A stretch of 64,000 nt of DNA, from NCBI GenBank assembly GCA_035873375.1, contig JAYWMQ010000006.1, forward strand, positions 1 through 64,000. The letters are read 5' to 3'. Made by a program: the position numbers and the translations under genes. Below, one piece after another: positions 60,449 to 64,000 of this stretch; positions within the stretch are counted from its first letter, which is position 1; every line of letters begins with the position of its first letter. The DNA comes from Nitrospirota bacterium. GTDB lineage: Bacteria > Nitrospirota > Thermodesulfovibrionia > Thermodesulfovibrionales > JdFR-85. The notes beneath the pieces are model-generated. The model saw only the letters and a program-made list of their open reading frames with translations, had not been told where the DNA came from and did not search any database.

Positions 60449-61717
60449 ATGATAATAGAGCCCCAGGTTCACCTGTTTGACCTGATAAAGTGCCTCTCCA
60501 GGGCTATGGACCTGATTAGCCCGGCTGTTGTTAATCATCATGAACGGGTAGCCTACATTGCATTCAGCATTGGAGCAGAGCTGGGGTTGTCAATGGATGA
60601 ACAGAATGACCTGATATTGGCAGGGGCACTGCACGACAGTGGCGCCCTTTCCCTTGAGGAGAGGTTAGATGCTCTGGAGTTTGAAACCAAAAACCCTCAC
60701 AAGCATGCTGATTTAGGCTACATGCTTCTGAGGGGGTTTGAACCACTCTCTACAGCAGCCCTTCTTGTACGGTATCACCATGTTCCCTGGAATGACGGGA
60801 AGGGGATGGAGTTCAGAGGGAGTGAGGTATTGACAGGCAGCCATATCCTGCATTTGGCTGACAGGATAGCTGTGCTTATAAACAATCAGCAGGAAGTGCT
60901 TGGACAGGGAGATATTATATGTGAGAGGATTAAGGAACAGTCAGGAAGGATGTTCATGCCTCAACTGGTTGATGTCTTCAATGGTTTGGCCAGGAGAGAA
61001 TATTTCTGGCTTGATGTCGCCTCCCACTCAATAAGTTCTGTTCTTCAGGGAATGGCGAGGTTGAAAACCGTTAAACTGGATATGGAAGGCCTTCTCGCTT
61101 TGTCGGACCTGTTTCGTCAGATTATCGACTTCAGGAGCCGCTTCACTGCTAATCACTCTGCAGGGGTGGCAGCATGTGCTGTGGCCCTGGCCGATTTTGC
61201 CGGCTTTTCTGAACGTGAATGCCGGATGATGAGGATTGCCGGACATCTGCACGACCTGGGGAAACTTGCCGTGCCAATAGAGATTCTGGAGAAGGAGGCA
61301 AGGTTGACAGCAGAAGAGATCAGGGTTATCAAAAGCCATACCTTTTACACTTACCGTATCCTTGAGCATATAAGCGCCCTTGATATCATTAATGCATGGG
61401 GCTCCTTTCACCACGAACGTATTGATGGCGCCGGTTATCCCTTTCATCACAAAGGCCGGGACCTGTCTCTGGGGTCCAGGATCATGGCAGTTGCAGATGT
61501 CTTTACCGCTATTACAGAGGACCGTCCCTACAGGAAAGGGATGAGCAAGGATAAGACCATAGGGGTCCTCAGAAAGATGGTTGATGATCTGGCGCTGGAT
61601 TCCGGGATCGTATCATTGCTGTTCCGTAATTTTGATAAAATTAATACTTTCCGTGTGACTGCCCAGAAGGCGTCGGTCAAGGAATATCATAGATTTCTGC
61701 AACAGGCGAATCAATAG
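60449..61717 (+). CDS. tandem-HD protein with C-terminal HD-GYP c-di-GMP phosphodiesterase domain
   Basis: The 422-residue protein has two HD domains. The first (about residues 30-150) contains ALHDSGAL and RYHHVPWND and looks like a degenerate HD. The second (about 235-400) has the full HD-GYP set: LHDLGKLAVP, SHTFYTYRIL, HHERIDGAGYP and DVFTAITEDRPYRK. HD-GYP proteins hydrolyse cyclic di-GMP and related dinucleotides. There is no sensor or receiver domain, so the N-terminal HD may be regulatory. The ribosome binding site is weak. It overlaps the convergent hydrolase by 7 bases. Confidence 0.9.
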   Translation: MIIEPQVHLFDLIKCLSRAMDLISPAVVNHHERVAYIAFSIGAELGLSMDEQNDLILAGALHDSGALSLEERLDALEFETKNPHKHADLGYMLLRGFEPLSTAALLVRYHHVPWNDGKGMEFRGSEVLTGSHILHLADRIAVLINNQQEVLGQGDIICERIKEQSGRMFMPQLVDVFNGLARREYFWLDVASHSISSVLQGMARLKTVKLDMEGLLALSDLFRQIIDFRSRFTANHSAGVAACAVALADFAGFSERECRMMRIAGHLHDLGKLAVPIEILEKEARLTAEEIRVIKSHTFYTYRILEHISALDIINAWGSFHHERIDGAGYPFHHKGRDLSLGSRIMAVADVFTAITEDRPYRKGMSKDKTIGVLRKMVDDLALDSGIVSLLFRNFDKINTFRVTAQKASVKEYHRFLQQANQ

Positions 61718-62247
61718 CTGTCAGACAAAATCTTTACACCCAACACATTTTTCATAATCCTTAGGGCAGCGTCATGGTCTTCCGGGGCGATGCCTGCCAC
61801 ACCGTCCCTTACCACTTCAACATCATATCCTCTTAGCACTGCATCGGATGCAGTAAAGAGTATGCAGATATGAGTAACACATCCTGTAAGGCGGAGGGTG
61901 CTTATTCCAAGTGTTTTAAGGGTGCTGTCGAGTTTTGTCCTGTAAAAGCCTGAGTATGTGGTTTTCTCAATAATAATATCACTGTTGGAGGGTTTCAGGT
62001 CATCAATAATCTGGGCTCCGATGGTACCCTTGACAGCATGTGCAGGCCACTTGAAACGCTTGAACTCTATATCGTCAGGCTCATGAGCGTCACAGATGTA
62101 AATAATCTGTCTCCCCTCCCTGCTGGCATGCTCTATCTCCCTCTTTATGGCGGGGATGACTTTTCTTGTATCCGGAACCTCAAGAGGTGCCCCTTCTCTT
62201 ACAAAATCATTCAGCATATCAATAACAAGCAAGGCGTTTTTTGACAT
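61711..62247 (-). CDS. isochorismatase-family cysteine hydrolase (nicotinamidase-like)
   Basis: The 178-residue protein has the catalytic triad: Asp in ALLVIDMLNDFV (residue 10), Lys in IIIEKTTYSGF and Cys in TGCVTHICI. A cis-peptide VTH follows. Members include nicotinamidases and other N-acyl hydrolases. The FKRFKWPAHAVKG segment resembles the PncA metal-binding region but the usual DxHxxxH ligands are only partly kept (CDAHEPDD). AGGAGG precedes the ATG. The exact substrate is uncertain. Confidence 0.85.
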   Translation of the reverse strand: MSKNALLVIDMLNDFVREGAPLEVPDTRKVIPAIKREIEHASREGRQIIYICDAHEPDDIEFKRFKWPAHAVKGTIGAQIIDDLKPSNSDIIIEKTTYSGFYRTKLDSTLKTLGISTLRLTGCVTHICILFTASDAVLRGYDVEVVRDGVAGIAPEDHDAALRIMKNVLGVKILSDSY

Positions 62248-62351
62248 ATCAACCTCCTCATACTGTAAACTTTCAGCAACTGGTAATCAGTAGCTTGTTT
62301 CAGGGACATGCTGCTAAATACAATATCAGGTTTTGGCTGAAAACTGAGTGT

Positions 62352-63233
62352 TTACCTGATAATCTCTGTCCCTATTCCCTCTTCCGTGAATATCTCGAGC
62401 AGCAAGCAATGGGGGCCCCTTCCGTCCACTATATGGGTCTTGTTGACGCCGCTCTTCAGTGCCTCAACACAGGCCTGCACCTTTGGTATCATTCCTCCGG
62501 AGATGGTCCCGTCATCAAAGAGTTTTTTCAGATTTTTCTTTTTAACAGTGGAGAGGATTTCTCCCTTCCTGTCAAGGATTCCGGGCACATCCGTCATTAA
62601 AATCAGTTTTTCAGCCTTCAGGGCCGCGGCAAGTGAAGCCGCCACATAATCTGCATTTATATTCAGCGTCTCTCTCTCTGTACCTTCGCCAATAGGGGCA
62701 ACAACTGGTATAAACCCATTACGTTCAAGGCCAACCAGCACATCCGGGGTTACTTCCTTTACTTCTCCAACAAGGCCCAGGTCTATAATCTCATCAGCTC
62801 CTGTCTCAGGTGAAGCCCTCTTTATGACCTTTTTGGATGCACGAATCAGTCCTGCATCCTTTCCTGTCAGACCCACGGCCTTTCCGCCATGTCGGTTAAT
62901 GAGAGTAACGATCTCCTTGTTGACAAGCCCCCCCAATACCATCTCGACGATATCAATGGTCTCCTTGTCAGTCACCCTCTGTCCATGGATAAATGTGGGC
63001 GTCTTGCCCATCTTCTTCATGATCTCGGAGATTTTTGGCCCACCACCGTGAACAATCACTGTATTGATACCAATATAGTTGAGCAAAACCACGTCCTGGG
63101 CAAAGGCATCCATCAGTGCCGGTTTAATCTGAGCTGCGCCCCCGTATTTTATTACAAAAGTCTTTCCGTAGAACTTCTTGATATACGGGAGGGACTCAAT
63201 CAGTATCTCTGCTTTTTCAATCAGTTTCTTCAT
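62352..63233 (-). CDS. argB: acetylglutamate kinase
   Basis: The 293-residue amino-acid kinase starts MKKLIEKAEILIESLPYIKK; the ATP-binding VIKYGGAAQIKPALM and the substrate pocket VIVHGGGPKISEIM follow, and GGMIPKVQACVEAL near the end. It phosphorylates N-acetylglutamate in arginine synthesis. The N-terminal ~15-residue helix suggests the hexameric, arginine-inhibited type. Other arg genes are not nearby. The ribosome binding site is weak (AAAGG). Confidence 0.96.
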   Translation of the reverse strand: MKKLIEKAEILIESLPYIKKFYGKTFVIKYGGAAQIKPALMDAFAQDVVLLNYIGINTVIVHGGGPKISEIMKKMGKTPTFIHGQRVTDKETIDIVEMVLGGLVNKEIVTLINRHGGKAVGLTGKDAGLIRASKKVIKRASPETGADEIIDLGLVGEVKEVTPDVLVGLERNGFIPVVAPIGEGTERETLNINADYVAASLAAALKAEKLILMTDVPGILDRKGEILSTVKKKNLKKLFDDGTISGGMIPKVQACVEALKSGVNKTHIVDGRGPHCLLLEIFTEEGIGTEIIR

Positions 63234-63409
63234 GCCTTTTCACCTGACAATTTATTGGATCCTGTGACTTTGCGCTAACGACTCAGACAAAATCAAGCAG
63301 GTTTTTATTCTGAAAACCGGTGTTTATTTTAACACATTGATTGTCCTGCCTGCACTTGAATCAGTTTCGAAACTTCAGGCAGGGCAGGGGGCAAGGAGGG
63401 GGGTGACGG

Positions 63410-63889
63410 TTACCCGCTACGTATTTCCTTCAGGTAGCGGAAGAGTAGCCGTGATGCCCTGGGTGGTTTATTGTTTAGTTGTTCCTTTTCCGCATTCCGT
63501 ATGAGTTGAGTCAGTTTCTGACGGTCTGCAGCAGGGTATCCTGTTAATATATCCTCGATAAGGGCTTTATTTCCGGCTATCAGCTCATCCCGCCATCTCT
63601 CTATCTCCCTGAATTCCAGGGCTTTTTTGTAGTTTCCCTGTTCCAGTTGACTAAGGGCCTCCCGGATAGGCTCGGTATCACATCTTCGCATCAGGGTGCC
63701 GATATACTGAAGCTGCCTTCGGAGTGCCCCGTGTTTTTTGAGTGTCTTTGCAAACATGACGGCTTCGTGGATTTCAGCAGGCAAGTCAATATCCTCGATC
63801 TGTTCTTTCGGGAGTTTCACGAGTTGCTCTCCAAGGGCCTGCAGGGAGAGTGCTTCTTTTTTCTTCTGTGTTTTACTTATCTGGTCCAT
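63410..63889 (-). CDS. darP: ribosome biogenesis factor DarP (YjgA, DUF615)
   Basis: The 159-residue helical protein has the DUF615 pattern: SKTQKKKEALSLQALGEQLV at the N-terminus, AVMFAKTLKKHGALRRQLQY, IGTLMRRCD and the C-terminal LTQLIRNAEKEQLNNKPPRA then SRLLFRYLKE. In E. coli YjgA/DarP associates with late 50S subunits. It is more typical of proteobacteria, so its presence here is a mild taxonomic clue. It starts a few bases after the stop of the partial gene at the right edge, implying one operon. Confidence 0.92.
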   Translation of the reverse strand: MDQISKTQKKKEALSLQALGEQLVKLPKEQIEDIDLPAEIHEAVMFAKTLKKHGALRRQLQYIGTLMRRCDTEPIREALSQLEQGNYKKALEFREIERWRDELIAGNKALIEDILTGYPAADRQKLTQLIRNAEKEQLNNKPPRASRLLFRYLKEIRSG

Positions 63890-63898
63890 TTTTATTTA

Positions 63899-64000
63899 TT
63901 AAAATAACTCATATTTTACCAGTCTGCCGTCAAGGCCACCTGTTTTTAACGGTTTTTTCCATGTGGCCCTCAGCCCCAGTTTTTTAATGAGTTCCCGTTC
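63899..64000 (-). CDS. unknown protein, C-terminal fragment (partial)
   Basis: A minus-strand frame enters from the right edge and stops at 63899-63901. The last 33 residues read ERELIKKLGLRATWKKPLKT then GGLDGRLVKYELF. The frame is well conserved in composition and lies directly upstream of darP (9-base gap), so it is very likely a real gene. The tail is not assigned to a family; it is basic with a Gly-Leu-Asp-Gly segment that suggests an enzyme domain end. Confidence 0.6.
   Translation of the reverse strand, partial: ERELIKKLGLRATWKKPLKTGGLDGRLVKYELF

Overview
The window reads as a chromosomal segment of a diderm, probably anaerobic or microaerophilic bacterium. Direct evidence for two membranes: LPS-export genes lptC-lptA-lptB, an MlaE-MlaF-MlaD phospholipid transport set, lipoprotein signals, and a PEP-CTERM exported protein. 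The futalosine menaquinone pair MqnE/MqnC, hydrogenase maturation HypF/HypD, a 2-hydroxyacyl-CoA dehydratase-type activase, sigma-54 and many c-di-GMP/two-component proteins suggest an uncultured lineage such as Nitrospirota (Thermodesulfovibrionia-like) or a deltaproteobacterial relative. That assignment is inference; no rRNA is present. Gene density is high and most neighbours overlap by a few bases.

Layout. 1-715: edge of a probable IS66-type element, then a non-coding stretch with eight 41-bp hairpin repeats and a 21-bp terminal-repeat-like sequence. 716-7023 (minus): lptC-lptA-lptB-rpoN-hpf-rapZ-cysteine desulfurase, followed by a NusG/RfaH-like protein. 7149-10825 (minus): rarA-rny-ymdB. 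11570-18526 (plus): mobA-tatA-alr, mlaE-mlaF-mlaD, a PA2779/PA2778/TPR export-like trio, and a cobalamin adenosyltransferase. 18620-26476: scpB, the inositol solute pair ino1 and IPCT/DIPPS, tRNA-Arg(ACG), nadC, a beta-solenoid-like membrane-anchored protein and valS. 26758-31414: a response regulator with a PopZ-like tail, larB and mutS.

31.5-39 kb is the accessory region: a NYN-domain protein, a PIN/RHH toxin-antitoxin pair, ahcY, a 157-bp inverted-repeat element, two hicBA pairs, a decayed HEPN-like gene, a PEP-CTERM protein behind a near-consensus sigma-54 promoter, a SET-domain methyltransferase, and a relic of an isoprenylcysteine methyltransferase next to coaE.

39-64 kb returns to housekeeping and signalling genes: lytic transglycosylase, thioredoxin reductase-like enzyme, 7TM histidine kinase, mqnC (carrying an in-frame repeat insertion), mqnE, a GGDEF cyclase, a lipase-like hydrolase, a tiny bS22-like ribosomal protein gene (28 codons), the 1406-residue activase, hypF-hypD-mazG, hsp20, a frameshifted macro-domain remnant, cfa, a tandem-HD HD-GYP protein, an isochorismatase-family hydrolase, argB, darP/yjgA, and a partial gene at the right edge.

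The most interesting signals are the sigma-54 promoter of the PEP-CTERM gene with a degenerate duplicate upstream, the hairpin and terminal-repeat elements, the two-copy 54-bp repeat inside mqnC, the MlaD protein with a beta-rich C-terminal extension, the solenoid protein behind valS, and small or broken genes (bS22-like, macro, ICMT) that are easy to miss.
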